A stretch of DNA of 33,608 nucleotides from Prevotella sp. (GTDB lineage: Bacteria > Bacteroidota > Bacteroidia > Bacteroidales > Bacteroidaceae). The notes beneath the pieces are model-generated. The model had not been told where the DNA came from and did not search any database. It saw only the letters and a list, made by a program, of their open reading frames with translations. This document shows positions 16,570 to 24,937 of the stretch, piece by piece. Within the stretch, counting starts at the first letter, position 1; each line of letters begins with the position of its first letter. The position numbers and the translations under genes were made by a program. Where the stretch lies: positions 1 through 33,608 of the forward strand of contig JAEENF010000131.1 in the NCBI GenBank assembly GCA_016283605.1. The letters are read 5' to 3'.

Positions 16570-18681
16570 TCATCTTAAATCTTTCCACTGCGGAGGGTTG
16601 ACACCGAGGAGATGGCGCACGAAGAAATCCTGACGCTTGTGGTCGCCAAAAGCCTCACCCATTGTATGACGAGCTCCAGGAATGACAACAAGTTCAAAAT
16701 CCTTTCCTGCCTTTTCCAAGGCGTTTACCACCTGCATTGTAGATGCTGGATCCACATTATCGTCCATCTCGCCAACCACAAGCATTAACGGTCGTTCAAG
16801 TCTCCAAGCATTTTCAACGTTGGAGCAGGCAACATAACTGCTGTCTACAGGATACGACATCCACTGCTCGTTCCACCATATTTTGTCCATGCGGTTGTCG
16901 TGACAGCCACAGGCGGCATAGGCAGCCTTGTAGAAATCGCCGTGGAAGAGTACGGCGGCAAGGGCGTTCTGTCCTCCGGCAGAGCAGCCATAAATACCAA
17001 CACGGTCGGCATCGATATAGGAATACTTCTGGGTAGCGGCCTTAATCCACGCTTTGCGGTCGGGGAAACCGGCATCCTTGAGGTTCTTGTAGCAAACGGC
17101 CTCAAAATCCTTTGAACGCCACGAGGTGGTCATGGCATCGAGCTGTACGACAATGAATCCGAGCTCAGCAAGTTCGGCCATACCCCAGTACCACTCACGC
17201 CACGACTTGGGAACGTACTGGTCGCCAGGACCTGAGTAGATATACTCGATGATAGGATACTTCTTTGTAGGGTCGAAATTAGAGGGACGCAGGATGATGC
17301 CCCACATGGGGGTAATGCCGTCGCGACCGGGGGCTACGAATACTTCTGGGGCGCGCCAGCCGGATGCTAAAAGGTCGGTGATGTCAGCCGTCTCGAGGGT
17401 CTTAAGGATGCGTCCGTCCTTGGCGGAGCGTAGCACGCTGACGGGGGGATTAGTAACCGTCGAGTAGGTGTCAATCAGGTAGGTAAAGTCATCGGTGAAC
17501 GTAGCGCTATGGTGGCCTTCCTCGGGCGTGAGGCAGGTCAACTGCTTACCATCGATACGAATCTTATAGTAATGTATCAAGTACGGATCTTCCTGCTTGT
17601 TCATACCACAGGCAGAGAAGTAGATGACGCCCTGCTTCTCGTCGACATGCTGGATTTCGCGTACGTTCCACTCGCCCTTTGTGATTTGACGCACCAAGCG
17701 GCTCTCCTGGCTCTCGCGCCCACGGTCGTAAAGATAGATATGGTTATAGTTGTCGCGCTCGCTAGTCCATAGGATGTGGCGACTATCTTCAAGGTCGATA
17801 CGACGTTGACGTGTGTAGTTGACGTAGCGTGGGTCCGTCTCTTCGATAAGGATGCGAACATTGGCCTGCAAGTCCATCTCCAGCACGCGATAAGTCTTGT
17901 GACCACGCTCGTTGAACTCAAAGGTGATAGTCTGCCCATTCTTGTCCCACCGAGGCATCGTCACCTCATACTGATGGGCAAAAAGTGTGGTGGCAGGCTC
18001 TACGACACGCCCCGTAGCCACCTCGATGATGACGGGCACACGATAATTCAGCGAATCACCGGGCTTAGCATACTCCTGTTTATGAAGAATGGGTTCGGTG
18101 CGACCCTTGGGTGACGACTCAATATAGTAGACGTAATGCTTCGGGGCGGGCTTTATGCGCACGGTAGCATAGTAGCGCCCGTCGGGTGAGAACGAGCCCC
18201 ACGATGAATAGTAGTTGTCTGGGGTTCCGTTTGTGGTCAGCACACGACCACTGAACCACAGATTGTTATCCTTATGGTAGATGCTGTCCTTGCCGTCAGG
18301 TGTGCGCTGGACGCCGTCCTTCTCGTCGGGCACTTCCATCCAGTGGCGCTCGGGTTTGCCGTCGGAGGGTCGTGGTGGCTGTGGCAGCTCAGGATTTTCG
18401 GGAAGTAGAGTGACGGTGCGTTTGTCGGCATCGACCTCCTTGTAGACCTCCTTATTGCCGTTCCATACGGAGTACCAGAAGCGATGCGTGCTCGGGACAA
18501 GATGCACACGCACACCGCTATTTTTGGTCTTGCCCGAATAAGTGGTACGCAGACTGTTGGCGCGACGATAATCGTCGAGAGTGCCCTGAGCGCTTATAGT
18601 GAGAAATGAGAAGTGAAAAGTGAAAAACAGGACTATGCCGACCACCTTCACTGCATGCATCTTATTGCTATTGATAATCAT
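16570..18681 (-). CDS. S9 family serine peptidase, dipeptidyl-peptidase IV-like
   Basis: 703 aa from ATG 18681. The ORF track extends to 18768, but AGGA followed 6 nt later by this ATG, 7 nt after the GH43 stop, gives the better start and implies translational coupling. After a signal peptide (ending near TISAQ), residues about 80-440 form the DPPIV N-terminal beta-propeller (ILWTSERDNYNHIYLYD). The alpha/beta-hydrolase domain at about 470-700 carries nucleophile motif GCSAGG (S567), an acid segment GEMDDNVDP and the His segment GARHTMG. Most family members have G-W-S-Y/G-GG. I do not see the Glu-Glu pair (DWVYEEE-type) that binds the substrate N-terminus in classical DPP IV, so strict X-Pro dipeptidase specificity is uncertain. 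Last gene of the operon; predicted role is trimming peptides released by the zincins. Confidence 0.92.
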   Translation of the reverse strand: MIINSNKMHAVKVVGIVLFFTFHFSFLTISAQGTLDDYRRANSLRTTYSGKTKNSGVRVHLVPSTHRFWYSVWNGNKEVYKEVDADKRTVTLLPENPELPQPPRPSDGKPERHWMEVPDEKDGVQRTPDGKDSIYHKDNNLWFSGRVLTTNGTPDNYYSSWGSFSPDGRYYATVRIKPAPKHYVYYIESSPKGRTEPILHKQEYAKPGDSLNYRVPVIIEVATGRVVEPATTLFAHQYEVTMPRWDKNGQTITFEFNERGHKTYRVLEMDLQANVRILIEETDPRYVNYTRQRRIDLEDSRHILWTSERDNYNHIYLYDRGRESQESRLVRQITKGEWNVREIQHVDEKQGVIYFSACGMNKQEDPYLIHYYKIRIDGKQLTCLTPEEGHHSATFTDDFTYLIDTYSTVTNPPVSVLRSAKDGRILKTLETADITDLLASGWRAPEVFVAPGRDGITPMWGIILRPSNFDPTKKYPIIEYIYSGPGDQYVPKSWREWYWGMAELAELGFIVVQLDAMTTSWRSKDFEAVCYKNLKDAGFPDRKAWIKAATQKYSYIDADRVGIYGCSAGGQNALAAVLFHGDFYKAAYAACGCHDNRMDKIWWNEQWMSYPVDSSYVACSNVENAWRLERPLMLVVGEMDDNVDPASTMQVVNALEKAGKDFELVVIPGARHTMGEAFGDHKRQDFFVRHLLGVNPPQWKDLR
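18599..18626. repeat. Heptamer repeat encoding the S9 peptidase signal-peptide core
   Basis: Four units GTGAGAA, ATGAGAA, GTGAAAA, GTGAAAA on the plus strand encode FFTFHFSFLTI of the signal peptide on the minus strand. Confidence 0.7.
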
Positions 18682-18688
18682 AATATTC

Positions 18689-21505
18689 CTAATTATATAT
18701 GACAATGTCTCTGAGTTCACCCCACGAGGTGTTGTCGTTGTAGGTGGTCTGATAGACGCCGACGGCAAGCTTGGGACTGGTCACATCAACAGGCGAGCCA
18801 GGCATATTGTTCCAAGTCTGCCCATCACGACTGGTGCGTGCGAAGAGTTTGTTGCCACGACGCTCGAACTGAATGATACGGTCGAATTCGTAACCTCTGT
18901 AGTTGGGATACTGCGGGCGACCATGACGCGAAAGGATGGTGAACATATTGCCGCAGTTGTAGAGCGGGAAGGCGCCGAGCTGGTAAAATACCGACTCTTC
19001 CATAGTTCCTCCCTGCTGAGGGGAGGGAATAGATACCAGAATGCCGACTTCGTTGTAGCCCTTGACGGCATGCTGTTGCAAACCTTCCATATCGGCAATG
19101 GTGGCCATGATAACGAAATCGCCTTCTATCTCTTTCAACTGTTGGGCACCATCTTCCCACGGATGGTCGTTGAAAGAACCACCCTTGGCCGAGAGGTGCA
19201 GTGAAGACTGCTGAACGACGGGCTTCATCGTGGTTGGCAGCGTGAAACGGCTGTCGGGATCGCTCTCATCGAAAGGTTCATCACCCAAGCTTTGAACTTT
19301 GAACTGCTCTGAACTTTGAACCTCATACGACGAACGGATGTCGGCAGCAGAGAGAGCGTAGGGCATGATGTTCAGACTACTGATATAGCCTCGGAAATTG
19401 TTGGCACCACTGCCGTCGGCACCGATGCTGACAGGGCCGTCAGGCCGGACCATCATAAAATTGTTCTGCTCATGAATCAGTTGGCCGTCGAGATAGACGC
19501 GCTCCATCCATCCGTCGAAAGTGACAGTCCACTGATGCCATGAGCCGATGGCCTTCTGGATGGCCTCGGGGGCTCCATAGCTCTCAAACGAGCCATTGTG
19601 ACAGATGAGACCCGTACGCGGATCGCTGCCCAAACGGAACTCGGTTGTGGCCAGATCGGCATGCGACGGCGACAGCGAGGCCACGGTGGCCACTGCCCCA
19701 CCCTCGGTCTGCAACAGCCAGGCACTGATGGTATAAGGCGCGTTATAGCAGAACTCCTGAGGCAGGGGCGCGTTGCTGGTCAAACGCTGCGAACCGTTGA
19801 AGAAGAGGGCCCAGCGACCATCTTTCACGCGAGCGTGGATGGGCTTGTTGGCCTTGAAGCCATTCAGCTCCGTCACATCAAAGGGCGCCTGACGTTGCTT
19901 TGCCTCATGAGACATATCAAAGCCAATGACGGCAGCGGTACGTTGCAGAGGACTCACGTCTTTTTTATGCATGCCTGGATAAGCATCATTGGTCTCGGTG
20001 GGGTCGGGAGGCAACAAAGGCGCCTGCTTCCAAACCTTTACATTCCAGATGGCAGGCATGTGGCCGTTCTTCTGTGTATCGGCAATGGTGATGCGGATGT
20101 AGCGCGCTTTGACATTGCCACGGTCGATCATAGGCGAGCCTTGCATCGTGCTCTGCATACGGTCGGCAAAGAGCGTCCATGTCTGTCCATCTACAGAGGT
20201 TTCTACCTTATACTGATAGAAGAAGGTGGCGTATTCAAATTGCGTCCAGATCTCATTGAAGCGCTGCTTGCTGCCCAGGTCGATCTGGAGCCACTCGTCG
20301 TGATGACGACCACCATTCTGTCCCCAGTTGGTGGCGGAAGCCTTCCATAGCGTGGCGTTGTTGTCATCGACGGCATATTCAGGCCGGAACCACTCGTCGT
20401 AGTACGAGGAAGCCGTCACTTTGGCCTGATAGGCAAGATTGACAGTACCCTTTTCAGTCGCTAGAGGGGCTCCGTGGGTGGGCTCGACGGGAAGGATATC
20501 GCCATTGGCATCAAACTTCATCTCATCGATGGCTATCTGACGGTTGAAGCCGTGAACGGAACGCGGAAGGTTATGACGATGGTAGACAATGTAGTAACGG
20601 CCGTCTTCAACGAGAACGCTGTGGTGGCCAGGACCGTGGATGGAGCCATCACCATTGGTTTTCAGAATGCAGCCCTTATATTCGAAGGGACCCATAGGGC
20701 CTGTTTTCGATATGGCATACTGCACGCGGTAGGTGTCGTCGTGACACGAGCCGGATGAGTAGGTGAAATAGTAGATGCCGTTACGCTTGAAAACATAGGG
20801 CGCCTCGAAGATATCCTTCAGCTCATCGTTGGGTATGAGTTTCTTTTCAGAAAAGAACGTGTCGGCTGCAATGGGGAAGGGGTCGTTTTCATTCCAGAAC
20901 CGGGCGTCGTGGAATTGAGAATTGAGAATTGAGAATTGAGAATTTGCTACCGCCTTGTTTAGTTTAGCCACTCCACAGCCGAAGCCTTTATAGATACCCC
21001 AGGTGGTGAAATAGAGATACTCTGAGCCGTCATCGTCGCGGAACAGCTGCGGGTCGAGAGTGATGGCATTGTGGACGTAGCGGTCGGGCACCATGATGGC
21101 GTCTTCACGGCCTAGGATGTTGTTCCACGGCCCGATGGGCGACGTGCTTTGGCCAATGCTGATGACGCACGGCTCGCAATAGAAATAGCGGTAGGTGCCG
21201 TCGGGCTGCTGAACGACATCAGGTGCCCATACCACCTCGGTGGTGGGCCAGTTCATGACGATATTCTTCCAGTTGCGGAAGTCGTAGGACACCCACACCT
21301 GTGCAGGACCGTAGCCGTTGCCCGTGCCATCGGTAGTAGCATAGAGGTAATAGGTGTCGCCAAACTTACGGATGGTGGGGTCGGCAAAGTAGCCGGGAAC
21401 AAAAGGATTTCCCGCTGAGGGTGTGTTCCATTGGGTGTATCCGGTCTGCCCCTCTGCGACCACCGTTGCAGAGAGAAGCAGAACGCACAAGAAATGCTTT
21501 ACCAT
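18689..21505 (-). CDS. Multimodular GH43 glycosidase with discoidin, LamG-like and C-terminal beta-sandwich modules
   Basis: 938 aa from ATG 21505 (a GTG two codons earlier is less likely). Signal peptide ends near VVAEGQ. The five-bladed GH43 domain spans about residues 25-335, with base D42 (FADPTI), modulator D96 (WAPDVV) and acid E234 (IFEAPYVF). GH43 members are mostly alpha-L-arabinofuranosidases or beta-xylosidases; the subfamily cannot be fixed by eye. A CBM32/F5-8C-like module follows at about 350-500 (ASSYYDEWFRPEYAVDDNNATLWKA region). Next come a LamG/concanavalin-like module at about 560-710 and a C-terminal DUF1349-like sandwich at about 740-938. Two short peptides, NSQFSILNSQF inside the catalytic domain and EVQSSEQFKVQS between modules, are encoded by heptamer repeats. 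Third gene of its operon, 13 nt after the CotH fusion. Confidence 0.95.
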   Translation of the reverse strand: MVKHFLCVLLLSATVVAEGQTGYTQWNTPSAGNPFVPGYFADPTIRKFGDTYYLYATTDGTGNGYGPAQVWVSYDFRNWKNIVMNWPTTEVVWAPDVVQQPDGTYRYFYCEPCVISIGQSTSPIGPWNNILGREDAIMVPDRYVHNAITLDPQLFRDDDGSEYLYFTTWGIYKGFGCGVAKLNKAVANSQFSILNSQFHDARFWNENDPFPIAADTFFSEKKLIPNDELKDIFEAPYVFKRNGIYYFTYSSGSCHDDTYRVQYAISKTGPMGPFEYKGCILKTNGDGSIHGPGHHSVLVEDGRYYIVYHRHNLPRSVHGFNRQIAIDEMKFDANGDILPVEPTHGAPLATEKGTVNLAYQAKVTASSYYDEWFRPEYAVDDNNATLWKASATNWGQNGGRHHDEWLQIDLGSKQRFNEIWTQFEYATFFYQYKVETSVDGQTWTLFADRMQSTMQGSPMIDRGNVKARYIRITIADTQKNGHMPAIWNVKVWKQAPLLPPDPTETNDAYPGMHKKDVSPLQRTAAVIGFDMSHEAKQRQAPFDVTELNGFKANKPIHARVKDGRWALFFNGSQRLTSNAPLPQEFCYNAPYTISAWLLQTEGGAVATVASLSPSHADLATTEFRLGSDPRTGLICHNGSFESYGAPEAIQKAIGSWHQWTVTFDGWMERVYLDGQLIHEQNNFMMVRPDGPVSIGADGSGANNFRGYISSLNIMPYALSAADIRSSYEVQSSEQFKVQSLGDEPFDESDPDSRFTLPTTMKPVVQQSSLHLSAKGGSFNDHPWEDGAQQLKEIEGDFVIMATIADMEGLQQHAVKGYNEVGILVSIPSPQQGGTMEESVFYQLGAFPLYNCGNMFTILSRHGRPQYPNYRGYEFDRIIQFERRGNKLFARTSRDGQTWNNMPGSPVDVTSPKLAVGVYQTTYNDNTSWGELRDIVIYN
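19289..19321. repeat. TTTGAAC heptamer repeat in a GH43 linker
   Basis: Three TTTGAAC units, interrupted by TGCTCTGAAC, encode the linker EVQSSEQFKVQSL between the LamG-like and C-terminal modules. Confidence 0.7.
20912..20944. repeat. Perfect GAATTGA heptamer array inside the GH43 catalytic domain
   Basis: Four exact GAATTGA copies plus GAATT (33 bp) encode NSQFSILNSQF at about residues 188-198, before the catalytic acid. The unit length is not a multiple of 3, so gain or loss of one copy would shift the frame. Confidence 0.9.
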
Positions 21506-21518
21506 GATCACTATATGT

Positions 21519-24500
21519 TTACTTGATAATCACCTTGCGACCGTTGATGATGTTGATGCCACGCTGGGGCTGGGTGAGACGCTGACCCTGCAGATTATAC
21601 GTGGGACACTGAACGCCGGACATCGAACGCTCTATGGTGTCGATTCCTGTGGTGGGATCGGCATAGTTGACAGAGCGGAGCGTATAGTCAGCCGCAGTGT
21701 CACCCACAGTGACGTGGAAGATGAAGTTGGCGTTGGCAAATGTCTTGGCATTCTTACGGTAACGCAGGGTCTGACGGATGGTGTACTGCGAGCCCTCGGT
21801 GCTCTTGGCCGGATACTGGCCGATGGTGAACGAAAGCTGTGAGGGAGCGAACTCAGAGAACAAATAACCGTCGTTGTAACCCGACACTTTGCCATCGGCA
21901 CTAAACCAGTGGCCATAGCCATTGGCGGTGCTGCCAGACTGAGCCAGCGAACCGTCGGGATTGGCAGCATAGAGACAGATTTTGCCGTTTTGCGGACCAC
22001 GCTCGTCCCATTGTTGCATCTTGTCGTTAATGGCGGTAGGCTGCATCTGGAAAGCAGTGCCCAGGGCAGCGGCATTGCGCCCGCTGATGTTGACAGTCAC
22101 ACCCGTGTAGCCATACTGGCTATTGTCGAGTGGGAAGTGGACATCGTATTCGTAGGTGATGTCGGCAATGGCACGGCCATCAATAGTGGCATCGGCATAC
22201 ACAGTGGCACTGCCCCCAATATCGGTACCTTCGAGCGTGAAGCGGTAAGGCCACATATCGTCATCGGCAATCTTGTCGTCCCAACGGTGACAGATATAGT
22301 CCTTCAATGCCGGGGCTACGACAGCCCACAGGCGACGGACACCTTCGGGCAAGGTGATGGCATACGATTCGGTCTTTGTACCACGTCCCTGACAGTAAAC
22401 CCTGTCTTCAGAGAAATACTGGGTGGTGCCGTTGTCCATCAGGACTACGAAGCCCATGCGGAAGCCTCGCCAGGTGGCATTGCCTTGTGAAGAGGTCTGA
22501 TAACGGCGCTTGCCGTTGGCATCGGACTCAAGGCGCACATATTTCGACTCTCCGTCGAGATACTCTCCAGGGTCGTTGTCCAGCAATTCAGCACCAGGAT
22601 TCAGTGCCGTGAGATTAAATTTCACTTCCGTACCAGCGGCAGGTACTTGTAGGGGAATGACGTTGTAGCCCGTGCCCTGTGGACAGCTTGAAAGTGCCAC
22701 TTGATACGCATCGTCGTTGGTGAGGATGCAGTTGTAGACGAAGTTGCCTATATGCGAGTCACTACGATAGGGACTGCAGACTGTCATATCCCATGTGACG
22801 GCGTGGCATGCGAAGTCGAAATGCAGCTTATAGAGATCGCTGACCGAGAGGTTCTTACACTTCATCAGTGCCATATTGAAATCGGATGCCTTGCCCTGTT
22901 GCTGACCCTCCATTGGCGTGTTCCACACCTGTGCAACGGTGGTGATGTCGTCGTATTTCTCGGTGAGGTAGCTGATGAAGGGGAAAGCCTGGTAGCGGTG
23001 CCACTCATGGTTGAAGGCGTAATTGTGGCTGCGGTTGTAGATGGCCGACATATAGCTCATGTCGAAGAATTCCTGTGGAAAACTCTGCAACGACTGCCAG
23101 TTGGCGGTAGTCTCCCAAATGGTCTGGCCGATACCGTTTTGCAGGTGGAAACCGGTATTGTCGGTATCGGAGTTCTGGTGACCGCTATGCTCAGCGAAAC
23201 ACATATAGTGGAATGAGTGACCTACCTCGTGGGCTACGGCTGAGCCTACGGGCTTGCAGGTGGCGGGGTTGAGCCACAGGGCGTTGATGACAAAGTCGTA
23301 ACCGCCGCCGTAGCAGGTCCACTCGGTGGTGTGGTTCATGAGCACCATCATCTTGTATTTAGCCACGTTAGACATCTCGGGGTCTACGAAGCCCAATTTC
23401 GTGCTTTCAAGCTCGTAGTAATCCTCGCACTGCTGAAGCAGGTAGTCCATGTCGACGTAGTAGAAGTCATCCTTTGGAAGGTCCTTGGGATTGCAAGTGT
23501 AGCCGTTGTCCCAAAAGAGTATGACATTGGCTGACTCCATGGAGCGTGTCTTCGACCACACGTACTGGCCGTCGGGGTCGCTCTCCTTATAGAGGCCTGA
23601 ATTCCAGCGCCACTCCTCGGGGATATAAACTTTCTTATTTGACAATGTCTCTGCCGGTACGGGTATGCCGGCATTAACGTAGTTGATATGTTTCAGACGG
23701 TTCTTAATCCAGGTCTCCATTTTATTCAGTTCAGTGTCGAAGTTTTTGCCGGCAATAGGCCAGCGTTTGGCCTCGCGCTCCAGAGCTCCTGAGGTGCGTA
23801 GTTGCTCGACATACTTCATGCATTCGTTCCAGGCATAGGTGACTAGGGTGTCTTTGCAGGCATCCCATTGCTCCTTATATTGCAGAACAAACTCACGACA
23901 TCCGAAGAGGTCGGTGAAGAAGCGTGGCATATAGGGGTAGTTGCCGTTGCGACGCAAGGGGTTGGTACCCATGACGAGCTCGGTATAGTCGGCAAAGAAG
24001 TCATGCCCATACATATTGCCCCAGTCGAAATCGTAGCCGGCATCGAAGTCCCAAAGAGGTCCCATGAACCACTTACCGTCACCGTCCTTATGCATATAAA
24101 CGGAGCGGGGTGCGTCGAGTTCGACATTATAAACGAACTCCTGAATTTGCAGGTACTTGATGAACGAGGGAATGTCGAGCACTTTCTCGACAGCATTGTA
24201 GTTTTGTACTTTTATGGCTTTCTCGAGTTTGCCGAAGACATTCTTGACGCTGTCGATGGTGTTCGAGGTAAAAAACTCGTCGTCGGGATATTTCACACAG
24301 ACGGGCATCTGGTAGCCTTCGCTCCAGAAATTGTCGCCTGCATCAGGGCTGAGCTCAGGACCATCGTCCTTGTCGAGCTGAATCAGAATGCCGCGCTCGT
24401 CGCTGACGTTGACACGGTTCTTGTTCTGCTGTACCTGTTCGGTAAGCTGATAGACGCCGCGGTATTTGTCGTTGACATATAGTTCAACATAGCGCGTGTG

Positions 24501-24920
24501 GTTGGTGAAAGGCAGTCCCAAGGCCTGACCCATGGCAAACACAAAGGTGTTCATCAGGTCGGTGATGTCGCGGTAGTTAGCCAGCAGCACCCAATTCTTG
24601 GCTTTGGGCAGTCCCAACATCTCGGTTTTCTTGTCGAACTTGAGTCGGTAGGCCTTCTTGGGGTACCATAGGAAACTACTGTTGCCACGGCAACGTATGC
24701 TGGCCGCAGCACTATTGATGTTGGTATACGACTCTTTGCCGTCGAGCGATACCTTACAGGTTTTGTATTCCTCTTTCGAGATAATATCTCCACCGTCGTC
24801 AGTAGTGATGTAAAGGGGATAGACTTGGTAAGGATTCGCCGTTTGTGCAGAGATTCTCATATTCTGGGCAGCAAATAACACTGCTGCCAGCAGGAGAATG
24901 GTTTTGAGGTTGTTATTCAT
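21519..24920 (-). CDS. CotH-kinase-like / zincin / DUF4859 fusion protein, secreted
   Basis: 1133 aa from ATG 24920, chosen over ATG 24950 because MNNNLKTILLLAAVLFAAQ is a better signal peptide and avoids overlap with the upstream gene. Residues about 35-430 are a CotH-type domain: RCRGNSS and YPKKAYRLKF near the start, YVELYVNDKYRGVYQL, then FMGPLWDFDAGYDFDWGN. CotH of Bacillus is an atypical protein kinase, but the bacterial-surface homologues are uncharacterised. Residues about 440-860 are a zincin-like domain with HEVGH (H564, E565, H568) and E603 in WETTANW as likely third ligand; it aligns with the neighbouring 408-aa protein. A DUF4859-like module follows (about 950-1085), then the short tail YNLQGQR...GINIINGRKVIIK. 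The combination suggests a surface enzyme acting on glycoprotein; exact activity unknown. Confidence 0.92.
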   Translation of the reverse strand: MNNNLKTILLLAAVLFAAQNMRISAQTANPYQVYPLYITTDDGGDIISKEEYKTCKVSLDGKESYTNINSAAASIRCRGNSSFLWYPKKAYRLKFDKKTEMLGLPKAKNWVLLANYRDITDLMNTFVFAMGQALGLPFTNHTRYVELYVNDKYRGVYQLTEQVQQNKNRVNVSDERGILIQLDKDDGPELSPDAGDNFWSEGYQMPVCVKYPDDEFFTSNTIDSVKNVFGKLEKAIKVQNYNAVEKVLDIPSFIKYLQIQEFVYNVELDAPRSVYMHKDGDGKWFMGPLWDFDAGYDFDWGNMYGHDFFADYTELVMGTNPLRRNGNYPYMPRFFTDLFGCREFVLQYKEQWDACKDTLVTYAWNECMKYVEQLRTSGALEREAKRWPIAGKNFDTELNKMETWIKNRLKHINYVNAGIPVPAETLSNKKVYIPEEWRWNSGLYKESDPDGQYVWSKTRSMESANVILFWDNGYTCNPKDLPKDDFYYVDMDYLLQQCEDYYELESTKLGFVDPEMSNVAKYKMMVLMNHTTEWTCYGGGYDFVINALWLNPATCKPVGSAVAHEVGHSFHYMCFAEHSGHQNSDTDNTGFHLQNGIGQTIWETTANWQSLQSFPQEFFDMSYMSAIYNRSHNYAFNHEWHRYQAFPFISYLTEKYDDITTVAQVWNTPMEGQQQGKASDFNMALMKCKNLSVSDLYKLHFDFACHAVTWDMTVCSPYRSDSHIGNFVYNCILTNDDAYQVALSSCPQGTGYNVIPLQVPAAGTEVKFNLTALNPGAELLDNDPGEYLDGESKYVRLESDANGKRRYQTSSQGNATWRGFRMGFVVLMDNGTTQYFSEDRVYCQGRGTKTESYAITLPEGVRRLWAVVAPALKDYICHRWDDKIADDDMWPYRFTLEGTDIGGSATVYADATIDGRAIADITYEYDVHFPLDNSQYGYTGVTVNISGRNAAALGTAFQMQPTAINDKMQQWDERGPQNGKICLYAANPDGSLAQSGSTANGYGHWFSADGKVSGYNDGYLFSEFAPSQLSFTIGQYPAKSTEGSQYTIRQTLRYRKNAKTFANANFIFHVTVGDTAADYTLRSVNYADPTTGIDTIERSMSGVQCPTYNLQGQRLTQPQRGINIINGRKVIIK

Positions 24921-24937
24921 TATTTTTGTAATGTTTT

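Noticed and set aside
18682-18768. N-terminal extension of the S9 peptidase to 18768
   Set aside because: It would overlap the GH43 gene by 80 bp and put 29 residues before the signal peptide; ATG 18681 has a ribosome-binding site.
20912-20944. Frameshift or pseudogene in GH43
   Set aside because: The frame stays open through the repeat and both catalytic acids lie in the same frame.
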